Assembly (NCBI GenBank): GCA_012838205.1
Contig: DUPR01000031.1
Location: 1-51,926 of the forward strand
Direction: 5' to 3'
Length of the DNA stretch: 51,926 nt
DNA from: Methanobacterium sp.
Lineage (GTDB): Archaea; Methanobacteriota; Methanobacteria; Methanobacteriales; Methanobacteriaceae
Numbering within the stretch: position 1 is the first letter of the stretch; each line of letters opens with the position of its first letter. Below are positions 18,751-28,606 of this stretch, in pieces. The notes under the pieces are model-generated. The model was given only the letters and a program-made list of their open reading frames with translations. It was not told where the DNA came from and made no database searches. The translations under genes were made by a program, and so were the position numbers.

Positions 18751-19353
18751 GTGATTACGGTGAAACAAGTGATTTTAAACGAGGCCATACAAGAAATAAT
18801 CGATAATATACTCTCTGTTTCTGGAAAACTCGATCCTAAGAACATAGAAGAAATGTCGAGATTATTACGGTCATCTAAAAATGTTTTTGTCATGGGATTG
18901 GGGCGTTCTGGGCTGGTTGCCAGGGCTTTTGCCATGCGCCTAATGCACCTTGGAATAAGCGTTTATGTTGTTGGAGAGACTACAACTCCAGCTTTATCAC
19001 CTGAAGATTGTCTATTAGCAATTTCCGGTTCGGGTGAAACCTTCAGCATCATCAGTGCTGCGGAAATTGCCCATAAAAGAGGAACCAAAATTATTGCTGT
19101 GACTTCTTATGTGGACTCTACCTTGGGGGAAATGGCAGATTTAATAGTGCATATTAAGGGCCGCACCAAGATTGATTCTGAAAAAAACTATATCACCCGC
19201 CAGATAAATGGGAAACATCAGTCTTTATCGCCAATGGGTACTTTATTCGAGGTCACCAGCCTTATATTTCTTGATGGATTAATAGCTCAATTAATGGTTG
19301 AAATGGGAAAAACTGAAGAAGATATGAAGGCTAGACACACTTTAATCGAGTGA
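18751..19353 (+). CDS. hxlB: 6-phospho-3-hexuloisomerase
   Basis: A SIS-domain sugar isomerase that interconverts fructose 6-phosphate and hexulose 6-phosphate. In archaea it works with hexulose-phosphate synthase in reverse to make ribulose 5-phosphate and formaldehyde. The 200-residue protein shows the PHI landmarks [29 protein letters not shown], the phosphosugar-binding SGSGETFS and SPMGTLFE, and it ends with the usual basic/acidic helix ([10 protein letters not shown]). The synthase is not in the window. The GTG at 18751 is used here; another in-frame GTG at 18760 is possible. It is transcribed divergently from the regulator and runs toward fdhD, with a small hairpin between them. Confidence 0.9.
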   Translation: MITVKQVILNEAIQEIIDNILSVSGKLDPKNIEEMSRLLRSSKNVFVMGLGRSGLVARAFAMRLMHLGISVYVVGETTTPALSPEDCLLAISGSGETFSIISAAEIAHKRGTKIIAVTSYVDSTLGEMADLIVHIKGRTKIDSEKNYITRQINGKHQSLSPMGTLFEVTSLIFLDGLIAQLMVEMGKTEEDMKARHTLIE

Positions 19354-19366
19354 AAACTATAGTTTA

Positions 19367-19383
19367 GGGATTGTTGTAATCCC
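19367..19383. terminator. Hairpin between convergent phi and fdhD
   Basis: GGGATT and AATCCC form a 6-bp stem around a 5-base loop, 14 bases after the phi stop. No T run follows closely, so terminator function is only possible. Confidence 0.3.
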
Positions 19384-19453
19384 AGAATTCACTATACAGT
19401 TATGACCATTGAGTCAGCATAAATAGAGAATGGAAGTGTTACCCTAGAATTAA

Positions 19454-20194
19454 CTAAATAATTATCCGGTGAGGGTGGGTGTAAATATTAAATCTGCCGT
19501 TTCTCAGGAATCCTACCAAGGTAATCCCAGCTTTTTCTCCCATTTTCAATCCTTCCATTGTTGGTGCGGCTTTAGTTATCATGATGGGAATTCCCACATT
19601 GGCAAGTTTAACCACACGATCTGGGGGAATTCTACCACTACAAAGGAGAAAACTATCTGAAAAATCAATATTTTTTTTTAAACCTGCACCAATTACTTTA
19701 TCCACGGCAACATGTCTACTTACATCTTCACGGACGATAAAATGTGTTTCATCCACTAATGCAGCAACATGGGTGCCACCAGTTTTGGACCAAACTTCTG
19801 CTTTTTCAATTAAATGATCATACGCTTGGAGAATTGTCTCCTTTCCAACCTTGAGATCAGATTTCACGAAACTTATGGTTTGATCTCTATGAAACCAGCC
19901 ATTATAACAATCTAAATCGCTGTCTTCATAGGATTCAAAGTTTTTCAAAAAAACTTGGATTGATGATGGTTTAAATTCAATCTTATTCACATCTTTCAGG
20001 GATTTTATGTATCTTTCATCCAATAAATAGCCTAGAGTGAAATCTTCAAGGTTAAAAGGGCTTAAATAAAACTTTCCCAGTTTTTTCCCATTGACATCTA
20101 ATTCTATTTTAGAATCTAGGGCAATTAAATCTTCTATATCGCGAACTTGATTGTTAACTCTAATAATTTTAGTTTTTTTGAACATTTTACTCAT
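19454..20194 (-). CDS. fdhD: FdhD-like formate dehydrogenase accessory protein
   Basis: FdhD carries sulfur to the Mo/W-bis-MGD cofactor of formate dehydrogenase and related enzymes. The family blocks are present in order: [65 protein letters not shown] and GITLVGFLR...RFNIYTHP. The Cys-x-x-Cys loop that receives sulfur in the E. coli protein, normally between the first two blocks, is not visible; that region has one Cys ([11 protein letters not shown]). The ATG at 20194 has GGGGA six bases upstream, while the longer frame starts at a TTG inside that site. It lies about 40 nt after the CMD-like gene on the same strand. Its nearby clients would be the formate dehydrogenase at 20953-25579 and perhaps Fwd. 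Confidence 0.88.
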   Translation of the reverse strand: MSKMFKKTKIIRVNNQVRDIEDLIALDSKIELDVNGKKLGKFYLSPFNLEDFTLGYLLDERYIKSLKDVNKIEFKPSSIQVFLKNFESYEDSDLDCYNGWFHRDQTISFVKSDLKVGKETILQAYDHLIEKAEVWSKTGGTHVAALVDETHFIVREDVSRHVAVDKVIGAGLKKNIDFSDSFLLCSGRIPPDRVVKLANVGIPIMITKAAPTMEGLKMGEKAGITLVGFLRNGRFNIYTHPHRIII

Positions 20195-20237
20195 AATAGT
20201 CCCCAAAAAAGGATGTAAAAGAATATATAAGTCAATA

Positions 20238-20552
20238 CTATCCTTCTACAATATCATTTACCCATGAAATAGCTGCTGCTACATTGGGAAAACCAATAGT
20301 GCTGGTAAGCAAGATCACAGTCTGATATACTTCTTCTTCAGAAGCTCCATTTTCAATAGCCCTTCTGACGTGGCTATGAACCCCACCTTCAGATCTAATA
20401 GCAGCTGAAGCTGCTAATTGAATTAGTTGAACGTTTTTTTCATCAAGGGGGCCTGTATTTCGAACTGATTCTCCTAGCTTGCTCAGTGCATCACCATATT
20501 CTGGGAACCGCTCTCTAATATTCATATAATGTTTTGGTAATTTTTTTGACAT
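20238..20552 (-). CDS. Carboxymuconolactone decarboxylase-like protein
   Basis: A small all-helical protein (104 residues) of the CMD/AhpD superfamily, with [22 protein letters not shown] at the front and [30 protein letters not shown] at the back. The catalytic Cys-x-x-Cys of peroxidase-type AhpD is replaced ([11 protein letters not shown]), leaving the conserved His, so a thiol peroxidase role is unlikely. The ATG at 20552 has GGAGG seven bases upstream; the extra 25 codons of the longer frame are discarded for that reason. It precedes fdhD by about 40 nt and probably shares its transcript; the biochemical role is unknown. Confidence 0.75.
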   Translation of the reverse strand: MSKKLPKHYMNIRERFPEYGDALSKLGESVRNTGPLDEKNVQLIQLAASAAIRSEGGVHSHVRRAIENGASEEEVYQTVILLTSTIGFPNVAAAISWVNDIVEG

Positions 20553-20952
20553 GTCCAACCTCCTACACTCAATCTTATACATTATTATAACGTAGTTGAA
20601 GCAAATATATTTTATCACTATAACCACATAACTACTTATTATTAGTTATAACTAGATTTAAATGATTTAATCATACAATAAAGCAATAAATACCATTATT
20701 CTCTTCATCAATATCAATTTATATGAAATAAAATGCTAATAATTAGAAAAGAAAATTACCGTAAAAATGATAAAACTTCCACCCATAATTGTGTATGGAG
20801 TTATTTGAATTTTTCAAAAAATGTAAAAAAGTGGAATAATAAATTTTCTTGCAGTGGTTATGCCTTTTTAATCATAATCATGGAAAAATGGAACTTCATG
20901 AGCATTGTGGATTTTATCTATTAATCAGAATGTAAATAGGAGTAAACGAAGT
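20553..20952. promoter_or_regulatory. Divergent promoter region, fdhD side and formate dehydrogenase side
   Basis: A 400-nt gap. TAGTTATAACTA at 20643-20654 is a perfect 12-bp palindrome, and an AT-rich CACTATAACCACATAACTAC lies 15-35 nt before it. A plus-strand TATA-like TTTATATG at about 20717-20724 would give the formate dehydrogenase message a leader near 200 nt. A 63-codon plus-strand frame at 20733 has no ribosome binding site and poor composition, and is not called. Confidence 0.35.
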
Positions 20953-22824
20953 ATGGATTTTAATAAACTGGTTGATAATGCCAAAAAAGAATTGAACTTG
21001 GTTTATAATAGTGAAAAACCAGTTGTTTTGATAGGTTCAGCTACTTGTGGTAAATCTGCCGGTTCTGAGGAAATTTCATCCGCAATTCAAGAAGAATGCA
21101 TTAAAAATGATATTGAATGCAAACTGGTTAAGGTGGGATGCATTGGATTATGCTATGCAGAACCAATTATAACCATAATTAAAGCCAATAATCCACCAGT
21201 TTTCTATGGAAATGTCACAGTGGAACTGGCCAAAGAATTGGTTCACAAATATATAGATGGTGAAGACCCCCTGGAAGATCATGCACTTGGAACAATTGGC
21301 AAAGGAAAGATGGAAAATATTCCTAATCTATGGACATTACCGGTTCTGAAGCCACAAGTCCGAAGAATTCTCCGCAACTGTGGCCTAATTGACCCTCGTA
21401 ATATCAATCACTACTTGGCTAAAGGGGGATATAGTGGATTAAACGAGGCCCTGAAAATGGAGCCTGAAGTTATCGTTGAAAAGGTTAAAAAATCAGGGTT
21501 AAGGGGAAGAGGGGGTGCAGGTTTCCCCACTGGCATGAAATGGCAACTATGTCGTGATGAAAAATCAGACACTAAATACTTGATTTGCAATGCTGATGAA
21601 GGAGATCCCGGTGCGTTTATGAATCGTTCACTCCTAGAAAGCGATCCTCATTCAATATTAGAAGGCATAGTCATAGCTGCCTATGCCATAGGAGTCCAAG
21701 AAGGTTACATATATTGCAGGGCGGAATATCCCCTTGCTTTAGAGACATTAAATCATGCCATCTCTCAAATGAAAGATGCAGGATTTTTAGGAGAAAACAT
21801 TTTAGATTCTGGATTTAATTTTGACCTAAAAATAAAAGTAGGGGCAGGAGCTTTTGTTTGCGGTGAAGAAACAGCTCTTATAGCTTCAATTGAGGGTAAA
21901 AGAGGAACCCCACGCACACGACCGCCATTTCCCACCACTTCTGGTTTATGGGACAAACCCACTGTCATCAATAATGTGGAAACCATGGCGAGCGTTACTT
22001 TGATAATGCAGGAAGGCCCCTCAGAATTCAGTAAAGTGGGATCAGAGGACAGTAAAGGCACTAAAACATTTTCAATGGTGGGTAACATTTATCACACTGG
22101 ATTAATAGAAGTGCCCCTTGGAACAACACTCAGAGAAGTAATATTTGCCATTGGAGGTGGAGTTGCCAATGGTAAAAAGTTTAAAGCAGTGCAAGTAGGT
22201 GGTCCCTCTGGAGGATGTATCCCTAAAGAATTCGTGGACACTCGTATAGATTATAGTTCATTAAATGTGGCGGGGGCTATTATGGGTTCTGGTGGTATGG
22301 TAGTTATGGATGAAGACTCCTGTATGGTGGATGTAGCACATTACTTTTTAAAATTCACCCAAAATGAGTCATGTGGAAAATGCGTACCTTGCAGACTGGG
22401 AACCAAGCAAATGTTAGACATACTAACTGACATAACTGAAGGAAGAGGCAGGAAAGATGATATAAATCTTCTGAAAGAACTCGCCCATGCCATAAAAGAT
22501 TCATCACTATGCGGACTTGGTCAGGGTTCTCCAAATCCAGTTTTAACCACTTTAAGGTACTTCATGCCAGAATATGAGGCTCATATTCAAGATAAAGCAT
22601 GTCCGGCCAACCATTGTAAAGAACTTATTTCCTACGTTATCATACCTGAAAAATGTACGGGGTGTCGTTTATGTCTGAAGTCATGCCCTGCAGATGCAAT
22701 AACTGGGGAAAAAAAGCAACCTCATTTCATCAACCAGAAAAAATGTATAAAATGCGGTAGTTGCATGGATTTATGTCAAGGAAAATTTGATTCAATAAAA
22801 CGGGTTTCCCCACCCATAGAATAA
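20953..22824 (+). CDS. HydB/NuoF-like NAD(H)-, FMN-binding subunit
   Basis: A diaphorase subunit of the NuoF/HydB/HylB type. From the ATG at 20953 (AGGAG ten bases upstream) it has 623 residues: a thioredoxin-like [2Fe-2S] domain with C32, C63 and C67; the FMN/NADH domain with GRGGAGFPTGMKW at about 185-197, NADEGDPGAFMNR and GAFVCGEETALIASIEGKRG; a [4Fe-4S] site C474, C477, C480 and C520; and a C-terminal two-cluster ferredoxin domain (from C568 and C598). It would pass electrons between NAD(P)(H), ferredoxin and the formate dehydrogenase subunit encoded 76 nt downstream. The fused C-terminal ferredoxin is the form seen in electron-bifurcating hydrogenases and formate dehydrogenases. A NuoE/HydC-type partner is not in the window. 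Coupling mode is inferred. Confidence 0.85.
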   Translation: MDFNKLVDNAKKELNLVYNSEKPVVLIGSATCGKSAGSEEISSAIQEECIKNDIECKLVKVGCIGLCYAEPIITIIKANNPPVFYGNVTVELAKELVHKYIDGEDPLEDHALGTIGKGKMENIPNLWTLPVLKPQVRRILRNCGLIDPRNINHYLAKGGYSGLNEALKMEPEVIVEKVKKSGLRGRGGAGFPTGMKWQLCRDEKSDTKYLICNADEGDPGAFMNRSLLESDPHSILEGIVIAAYAIGVQEGYIYCRAEYPLALETLNHAISQMKDAGFLGENILDSGFNFDLKIKVGAGAFVCGEETALIASIEGKRGTPRTRPPFPTTSGLWDKPTVINNVETMASVTLIMQEGPSEFSKVGSEDSKGTKTFSMVGNIYHTGLIEVPLGTTLREVIFAIGGGVANGKKFKAVQVGGPSGGCIPKEFVDTRIDYSSLNVAGAIMGSGGMVVMDEDSCMVDVAHYFLKFTQNESCGKCVPCRLGTKQMLDILTDITEGRGRKDDINLLKELAHAIKDSSLCGLGQGSPNPVLTTLRYFMPEYEAHIQDKACPANHCKELISYVIIPEKCTGCRLCLKSCPADAITGEKKQPHFINQKKCIKCGSCMDLCQGKFDSIKRVSPPIE

Positions 22825-22900
22825 AAAAATCTGATTTTAGAACCACGATAATTCAATTATACTAAAAGTAACGTAAAACATAAATTTAGAGGCATTTTAA

Positions 22901-25579
22901 ATGGATGAAATAAAATTCACTATTGATGGGATACAAGTAAAAGCCCAAGAGGGAGACACAATTCTCCAAGCTGCCACCAGAAATGGAATTTATATTCCTC
23001 ATCTCTGTTATCATCCTGATCTTAAACCTAGGGGTGCTTGTAGGTTATGTTTGGTTGAAAATGAAGATGGACGCCTAGTAACTTCTTGTGAAACCCTAGT
23101 AAAAGGAGGAATGTCAGTTTCAACAACCAGTAAACGTGTTGAAAATTCCCGAAAAATGGTAGCACAACTCCTCATTGCCAACCATGAATCAGAATGCCTT
23201 ACTTGTGCACAGAACAATCAGTGCAAGTTACAAGAAATAGCATCTTTTTTTGGAATTGAAAATGAAAATATTTCCAATCTAAGACATTCACTACTTGAAG
23301 TCCCAGTTGATGAATCAAATCCTTTTTTTACTCGTGATTTAAAGAAATGTGTGCTATGTGGCATTTGTGTGCAGACATGTAGAGATCGTTTAGGCGTCAG
23401 TGCCATAGATTTTGGTTTCAGGGGATATGAAACTCGTATCACCACATTAATGGACAAACCAATCCTAGAATCAAACTGCGTATCATGCGGAGAATGTGTT
23501 GTGGCTTGTCCAGTAGGGGCTCTGGTTCCTAAAGAAAATCAAAAACCCTCTAGAGAAGTAAAAACCACTTGTACTTATTGTGGTGTTGGATGTGGACTGT
23601 ACTTGGGTGTAAGAGGTGAAAAAATCATTAGTGCAAGAGGCGACCCAGAACACCCCTTAAGTAAGGGTAATCTCTGTGTTAAAGGTAGATATGGATTTAA
23701 TTTTATTAATCATCCAGACCGGTTAAATAAACCTCTAATAAAGAAGAATGGAGCTTTTGAAGAGGTGGAATGGGATGAAGCTCTTGAATTTGCCGCACAA
23801 AAACTTTCTAAGTATGGTAATAACTCATTTTCAGCTATATCTTCTGCCCGTTGTACGAATGAGGATAATTACGTCTTGCAAAAATTCACTCGGCTAGTTA
23901 TGGGAACAAATAATATTGATAACTCAGCTCGGTCATGTCATGCACCTTCAGTAGCGGCACTGGCAGAAAGTCTGGGTAGTGGGGCAATGAGCAACTCAAT
24001 AGATGAAATACCGCATGCTAAATGTCTTTTTTTGATAGGTACCAATCCTACTGATAGTTACCCTGTTTTAAGTATGAGAATAATGGATGCTGTTAGAAAT
24101 GGGGCTAAAATTATTGTAGCCGATCCTAGAAACATTGATATTGCTCGTCATGCGGATATAAACATCCAACACAATCCCGGAACTGATGTGGCTCTAATAA
24201 TGGGCATGATTCAAGTTATAATCCATGAAGATCTCATAGATAAGGAATTCATCCAGGAACGATGTGAAAACTTCGAAGCATTGCTGGAATCTCTGGATGA
24301 GTTTGACTTGGAAACTGTGGAAGAAATCACCGGAGTAACTCAACGAAAAATAGTTGATGCAGCACGATTGTATGCTACAACAGATCATGCTGCTATATTT
24401 TATTCATTGGGGATAACTGAACATTCTCATGGTACTGATAATGTTTTTGCCCTATCTAACTTGGCATTATTAACTGGAAACTTTGGCAAACCATATTCAG
24501 GGGTTAATCCTATCCGGGGTCAGAATAATGTTCAGGGTTCGTGTGATATGGGATGTTTACCAGACTCCTATCCGGGTTATCAGAAGGTTCAAAATCCAGA
24601 GGCTCAGAAGAAATTTGAAAAGGCCTGGAATTCTAAACTCAGCCCTAATGTAGGATTAAAAATTCTTGAAATGATGGAATCTGTCCGCAAAGGCGAAATA
24701 AAAGCCATGTATATTATGGGTGAGAATCCGGCACTTTCAGAACCAGATTCTTCCAACATTATCCAGGCTTTAGAATCAACTGAATTTCTGATTGTGCAAG
24801 ATCTGTTCATGACGGAAACTGCTCTCAGGGCAGATCTGGTTTTACCAGGTGCTTCTTTCGCTGAAAAAGATGGAACTTTTGCCAATGCTGACAGACGTGT
24901 TCAAAGAGTGAGGCAAGTTATAAAACCGGTTGGCGATTCTAAACCAGATTGGCAGATTATTTCCGAAATAGCTCAAAAAATGGGAATAGAAGGCTTTGAT
25001 TATGAGAGCTCTGAAGATGTTGCTGCTGAAATAGCTGGACTGGCCCCAATTTATGGTGGAATGTACTATTCTTGTCTTGAAGAAGATAGTAAACAGTGGC
25101 CCTGTTATCATGAGGAACATGAAGGAACATCAATTCTTCACAAGGAACATTTTGCCACTGAAAGCGGTAAAGCTAAGTTTGTTCCATTAAGTTATAGGCA
25201 GCCAGCTGAATTACCAGATGAACAATATCCTTTGGTACTTACTACTGGTCGCAGAATTTTTCATTATCACACTAGTACAATGACGGGTGTGAATGAAGGG
25301 CTGAAAGAACTCTATGATCATGATCCAGTGGAAATGAGTCCTGAAGACGCTGAAAAAATTGGTGTTTCTGATGGGGACTGGGTATGGGTTATTTCTCGCA
25401 GAGGGAAAATTAAATCTCCAGTTTTAATTACTGATAGATCACCCGAAGGCTTGGTTTTCATGGCATTCCATTCACCTGAAACTAAAACTAATATTATAAC
25501 CAGCCCGGCATGTGATCCTGTAACCAAGACTCCTGAATTCAAATATTGTGTAGTTAGGATTGAAAAATGCATTGTATAA
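22901..25579 (+). CDS. fdhA: NAD-type formate dehydrogenase alpha subunit
   Basis: A Mo/W-bis-MGD oxidoreductase of 892 residues. Domains in order: plant-type [2Fe-2S] (C36, C47, C50, C63); the His-ligated cluster HESECLTCAQNNQC; two [4Fe-4S] sites (CVLCGICVQTC and CVSCGECVVACP); then the formate dehydrogenase body with its own [4Fe-4S] (CTYCGVGC...C) and the molybdopterin domains. The active site is SARSCHAPSV: Cys346 with the neighbouring His347, the cysteine form rather than selenocysteine. This NuoG-FdhF layout belongs to NAD(P)-linked or electron-bifurcating formate dehydrogenases, not the F420-linked FdhA usual in methanogens. The ATG has AGAGG eight bases upstream. It probably makes one complex with the preceding gene. 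Confidence 0.88.
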   Translation: MDEIKFTIDGIQVKAQEGDTILQAATRNGIYIPHLCYHPDLKPRGACRLCLVENEDGRLVTSCETLVKGGMSVSTTSKRVENSRKMVAQLLIANHESECLTCAQNNQCKLQEIASFFGIENENISNLRHSLLEVPVDESNPFFTRDLKKCVLCGICVQTCRDRLGVSAIDFGFRGYETRITTLMDKPILESNCVSCGECVVACPVGALVPKENQKPSREVKTTCTYCGVGCGLYLGVRGEKIISARGDPEHPLSKGNLCVKGRYGFNFINHPDRLNKPLIKKNGAFEEVEWDEALEFAAQKLSKYGNNSFSAISSARCTNEDNYVLQKFTRLVMGTNNIDNSARSCHAPSVAALAESLGSGAMSNSIDEIPHAKCLFLIGTNPTDSYPVLSMRIMDAVRNGAKIIVADPRNIDIARHADINIQHNPGTDVALIMGMIQVIIHEDLIDKEFIQERCENFEALLESLDEFDLETVEEITGVTQRKIVDAARLYATTDHAAIFYSLGITEHSHGTDNVFALSNLALLTGNFGKPYSGVNPIRGQNNVQGSCDMGCLPDSYPGYQKVQNPEAQKKFEKAWNSKLSPNVGLKILEMMESVRKGEIKAMYIMGENPALSEPDSSNIIQALESTEFLIVQDLFMTETALRADLVLPGASFAEKDGTFANADRRVQRVRQVIKPVGDSKPDWQIISEIAQKMGIEGFDYESSEDVAAEIAGLAPIYGGMYYSCLEEDSKQWPCYHEEHEGTSILHKEHFATESGKAKFVPLSYRQPAELPDEQYPLVLTTGRRIFHYHTSTMTGVNEGLKELYDHDPVEMSPEDAEKIGVSDGDWVWVISRRGKIKSPVLITDRSPEGLVFMAFHSPETKTNIITSPACDPVTKTPEFKYCVVRIEKCIV

Positions 25580-25637
25580 GTAAACGGGTCTAAACATTCG
25601 TAAAAGAATTATATCCCTAAAAATTTTATTTTTCTAT

Positions 25638-26570
25638 TTAACAACCATTATAATAAGGTTTTCTCTTATTAATTGCCTCTAAGAATAGTTTTTCTAGTTC
25701 CCTGTTTGATGCTCCATTTCTCATGGGATCTATGAGATCTACAAGGTTGTCGTTTCTAAGTAAACACGGTTTAATTTTCCCATCAGGAGTTATTCTCAGT
25801 CTTGTGCAATTTTTACAGAATTCAGTGTTGTCCATTGGACGTACGACTTCTATTTCCCCTCCTTCAAGGAAATATTTTTTCCTATCTTGCATGAAAGCAC
25901 GTGTTTTAATGTTTGTTGCCTTCTTTTTAAGTTTTTCTTCTATAATCTTCATATCATAATAATATTCATCGAAAAAATCAGAATCAGGACAGCTTTCAGT
26001 TTTTAAGAGCTCAATGATCTGTAGAATTACTCCATATTCTTTGCAAAAATGGAACATGTCCCATATCTCATTATGGTTCAATCCTTTCATCACCACCATA
26101 TTTACCTTAACTGGGTACAGTCCAACTTGCACTGCTTTTTTTATCCCTCTTTTCACATGTTCAAGGTAGTTGCTTTTGGTTATGAACTGGTAAGTTTGTG
26201 GGTTGAGGGTGTCAAAACTGACATTTACCCGGTTTAACCCGACATTTTTCAGTGAAAGAGCATATTTCTCCAGTAATATTCCATTAGTGGTTAAAGAAAC
26301 ATCTTGAAATCCTATTTTTGATATTCTTCTGACAATATCAATAATATCTTCTCTGATTAGTGGTTCTCCTCCAGATAGTCTGATTTTCTTTATTCCAATA
26401 TTTTTAGCAATTAAAGAAATTCTTTCTATTTCTTGAGAGTTCATCTCATATTCCTGGGGAATAATACCGTCATGGTGGCAATAAAAGCAGTGAATATTGC
26501 AACGATTAGTTATGGATATGCGGAGGGAAATAATTGGCCTCTGAAAATTGTCTGTCTTTAAATCATTCAT
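25638..26570 (-). CDS. moaA: GTP 3',8-cyclase MoaA
   Basis: A radical-SAM enzyme for the first step of molybdopterin synthesis, converting GTP to 3',8-cyclo-GTP. The 310-residue protein has the SAM-cluster motif CNIHCFYC (C24, C28, C31), the SAM-binding IRLSGGEPL and the C-terminal second cluster (CKNC...C, within [11 protein letters not shown]). MoaA normally ends in a conserved GG dipeptide in bacteria; this one ends YYNGC. It follows mobB on the same strand after a 52-nt gap, so mobB-moaA is probably one operon. It converges with the formate dehydrogenase operon, whose end lies 58 nt away. It supplies cofactor for the Fwd and formate dehydrogenase enzymes nearby. Confidence 0.93.
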   Translation of the reverse strand: MNDLKTDNFQRPIISLRISITNRCNIHCFYCHHDGIIPQEYEMNSQEIERISLIAKNIGIKKIRLSGGEPLIREDIIDIVRRISKIGFQDVSLTTNGILLEKYALSLKNVGLNRVNVSFDTLNPQTYQFITKSNYLEHVKRGIKKAVQVGLYPVKVNMVVMKGLNHNEIWDMFHFCKEYGVILQIIELLKTESCPDSDFFDEYYYDMKIIEEKLKKKATNIKTRAFMQDRKKYFLEGGEIEVVRPMDNTEFCKNCTRLRITPDGKIKPCLLRNDNLVDLIDPMRNGASNRELEKLFLEAINKRKPYYNGC

Positions 26571-26622
26571 AAAACTTCAACCATACTTAGCATTTCAATT
26601 TTCATTTTTTTTTGGTTTACTT

Positions 26623-27342
26623 TTAGTCTTCGCTATTTCTAATCCATAGTTCTATGTTCTTGTAAATGTTTTCATCTTCATCAGTTGCTATTTGATCAGT
26701 TTTCAGAGTGCTAATCATGCCCATAATGCTCTTTTTAATGATATCTTGCACAAAAGGGTTTAAAGGAATTTTTTTATCACCAATGTACAGTTCAACTTCC
26801 TTTAATTTCCTCATCTTGCACTTATCTTCAGATATTTTTCCCTGTATAATGGCTTTAGACATTTCTATACAATCTTTAAAACCACATTCACCACAGTTTC
26901 CTTCCGGGATAATGCTGTACGTCCGTGTTTCAACCAAGTCAACCAAGTCAACCACATTTTCTGGTTTGGTTTTAAAAACATCAATATTAGCGATAGTAAA
27001 ATCATCTTTTTCACTTGTAGTTGAAATTTTAGCATAATTAGATGATTTGAATCCTTCAATAACAACGTAATCTGGATTTTCAGTGCTTGAAACGATTTTA
27101 AGGATATTTTTCAATGATAATAATTTGTTTATAAAAAAGAAAGTGCCCTTTCCCGAACCAACAACTATTTTTGCTCCTGCTTCCCGGTGTTTCCAAGTAT
27201 CTTTTCCCTCTAAATCAAAGTCATGGTGTGTATGTTTAATGGTACCTACTTTGTAACCTCTTTTAGATAGTTCTTTAACTATCATGGTTACAAGGGTTGT
27301 TTTGCCAGTGTTTTTTGTTCCTACCACGGTTATTATCTTCAT
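26623..27342 (-). CDS. mobB: MobB with C-terminal iron-sulfur domain
   Basis: A P-loop GTPase that helps convert molybdopterin to its guanine dinucleotide. The first 150 residues are MobB: Walker [10 protein letters not shown] at about 8-16, then [24 protein letters not shown] and YVVIEGFK. The C-terminal part adds a Cys motif, [11 protein letters not shown]...C, typical of the small [4Fe-4S] FeS domain of corrinoid and CO dehydrogenase proteins. At 239 residues it is longer than E. coli MobB because of this domain. The ATG at 27342 has AGGTGG upstream. It lies upstream of moaA and downstream of modE on the same strand, which matches a cofactor-assembly role. The purpose of the cluster is unknown. 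Confidence 0.88.
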   Translation of the reverse strand: MKIITVVGTKNTGKTTLVTMIVKELSKRGYKVGTIKHTHHDFDLEGKDTWKHREAGAKIVVGSGKGTFFFINKLLSLKNILKIVSSTENPDYVVIEGFKSSNYAKISTTSEKDDFTIANIDVFKTKPENVVDLVDLVETRTYSIIPEGNCGECGFKDCIEMSKAIIQGKISEDKCKMRKLKEVELYIGDKKIPLNPFVQDIIKKSIMGMISTLKTDQIATDEDENIYKNIELWIRNSED

Positions 27343-27572
27343 GATTCCACCTTTTTATGGTGAATAAATATTCAACTTTACTTTATTGCTGCCGCACTGT
27401 ATTTCTGGGCATATTTACATTTTTTTTAGTTTTTAGAGCAATAATGAGGTATTGAAGTGTCCAAATAGGAGGGAGTGTTAACGTCAAATGCAAGTTTTTT
27501 TTACATAATAATTCGTGTAATTATATTGTAAGCGTGTGGTTATCTAATGGGATTCATTTAAAAATAAATTAA

Positions 27573-28265
27573 TCAGACTTTTACCATGGCAATGGCCGCT
27601 GCTTTAAATCCTATATATACTTCTTTTCCAAGGTTCAAATTTAATTGTTCCCGGGCATATTCAGTTATATCTACAAAAAGGCTTATTTCCCCTAAATCCA
27701 CATTTAGCCTAATAAGGTTGTCTTTTAATTCCATGCGAGTGATTTTTCCTGGAAAAATATTACGTACACTTGATTCTTGTGGTTTTAACATTACAAATAT
27801 GTCATCTGGGCTGATTAAAACCAGTACTTTGTCTCCAACACCAAAATTCCCTCGTAGAGGGAGTATGACTTTATTCCCATTTAAATAAATGTTGGCAATT
27901 CTATTTTCGGTATCAATATGCGAAATTTCTCCTTCAATCTCATTAACATCGGCATGCATCTTCAATATACTTTCAACTTTGCGATATTCTCTTAATACTT
28001 TTTTTCCCTCTTTTGTTAGTGTGCTTCCGCCACCTCCTCCTTTTCCGCCTCTTTTTGTTGACACGACTGTTTTGTTGAGATCATTTTCTAAGTTTTCAAT
28101 ATATTTAAGGGCGCTACGATATGGTATTTCGGCGTTTTTTGAAGCCAGTGTTATGGATCCACATTGGTCAATGTACTTTAAAAGCTCGAATTTCTTTTTA
28201 TTCAGCAGTATTATCTTGTCATCCAAGTTCAATCGGTATTGTGGTCCATCTTTTGAACTATCCAT
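27573..28265 (-). CDS. modE: ModE-type transcriptional regulator
   Basis: A regulator that senses molybdate or tungstate. The N-terminal half is the ModE winged helix ([35 protein letters not shown], then a Gly/Lys-rich wing [11 protein letters not shown] and [16 protein letters not shown]). The C-terminal half has two beta-rich TOBE/Mop-like segments (about 105-155 and 160-228) that bind the oxyanion. The ATG at 28265 follows AAGGTG by six bases; the GTG nine bases earlier lies inside that site and is rejected. It sits between mobB-moaA and, divergently, the fwd operon, so it probably controls Mo/W genes here. Inverted repeats near modA and the surface-protein gene are candidate targets. Confidence 0.9.
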   Translation of the reverse strand: MDSSKDGPQYRLNLDDKIILLNKKKFELLKYIDQCGSITLASKNAEIPYRSALKYIENLENDLNKTVVSTKRGGKGGGGGSTLTKEGKKVLREYRKVESILKMHADVNEIEGEISHIDTENRIANIYLNGNKVILPLRGNFGVGDKVLVLISPDDIFVMLKPQESSVRNIFPGKITRMELKDNLIRLNVDLGEISLFVDITEYAREQLNLNLGKEVYIGFKAAAIAMVKV

Positions 28266-28574
28266 ATGTCGCACCTTAAACTAATTTAGTGATCAAACTT
28301 ATTATATCTATTACTTGCTATGTGGAGTGTTATTTTTATGGGGTTTATGGGGTTTTTTAAACAGTTTTTTTTTATTCCAACTTTCTTAATGAATGTTGTT
28401 TAATTTGATAGGGGGATTGCAGTGTGAGATAGTAAACATTAAATCACTTTTTTCAATCCATAAGATTATGTCTGTCTGATTTTTTCCTCTTGTTACTCCA
28501 TAATTCTAGTTTTATGATTTTTAAGCCGAAATGATGGGGGTATCTGGTTTTAAATCTAATATAATGAACCACTG
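28266..28574. other. Left part of the modE-fwdF gap
   Basis: It holds the modE promoter (minus-strand AGATATAATAAG at about 28295-28306) and a short direct repeat of ATGGGGTTT at 28338-28355 followed by T. No gene was seen. Confidence 0.35.
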
Positions 28575-28594
28575 ATACACAGATATATGTGTAT
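28575..28594. promoter_or_regulatory. 20-bp near-perfect palindrome upstream of fwd promoter
   Basis: ATACACAGATATATGTGTAT matches its own reverse complement at 18 of 20 positions. It lies about 14 nt before a TATA-like AGTATATAAGG (28607-28617), where an archaeal activator or repressor of the fwd operon could bind. Confidence 0.45.
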
Positions 28595-28606
28595 TTACTG
28601 CACATT

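Noticed and set aside
20643..20654. Perfect 12-bp palindrome TAGTTATAACTA as a specific operator
   Set aside because: Similar ATAACTA strings occur in other AT-rich gaps (about 4247, 7671), so it is only noted within the promoter-region entry.
20733..20924. 63-codon plus-strand frame upstream of the formate dehydrogenase genes
   Set aside because: No ribosome binding site, AT-driven composition and no recognisable pattern; it lies in the promoter/leader region.
23927..23960. Selenocysteine at the formate dehydrogenase or FwdB active site
   Set aside because: Both active sites are encoded by TGT (Cys346 in the formate dehydrogenase, Cys128 in FwdB); no in-frame TGA.
28322..28380. CRISPR-like or tandem repeat in the modE-fwdF gap
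   Set aside because: Only two copies of a 9-base ATGGGGTTT string; far too little for an array.
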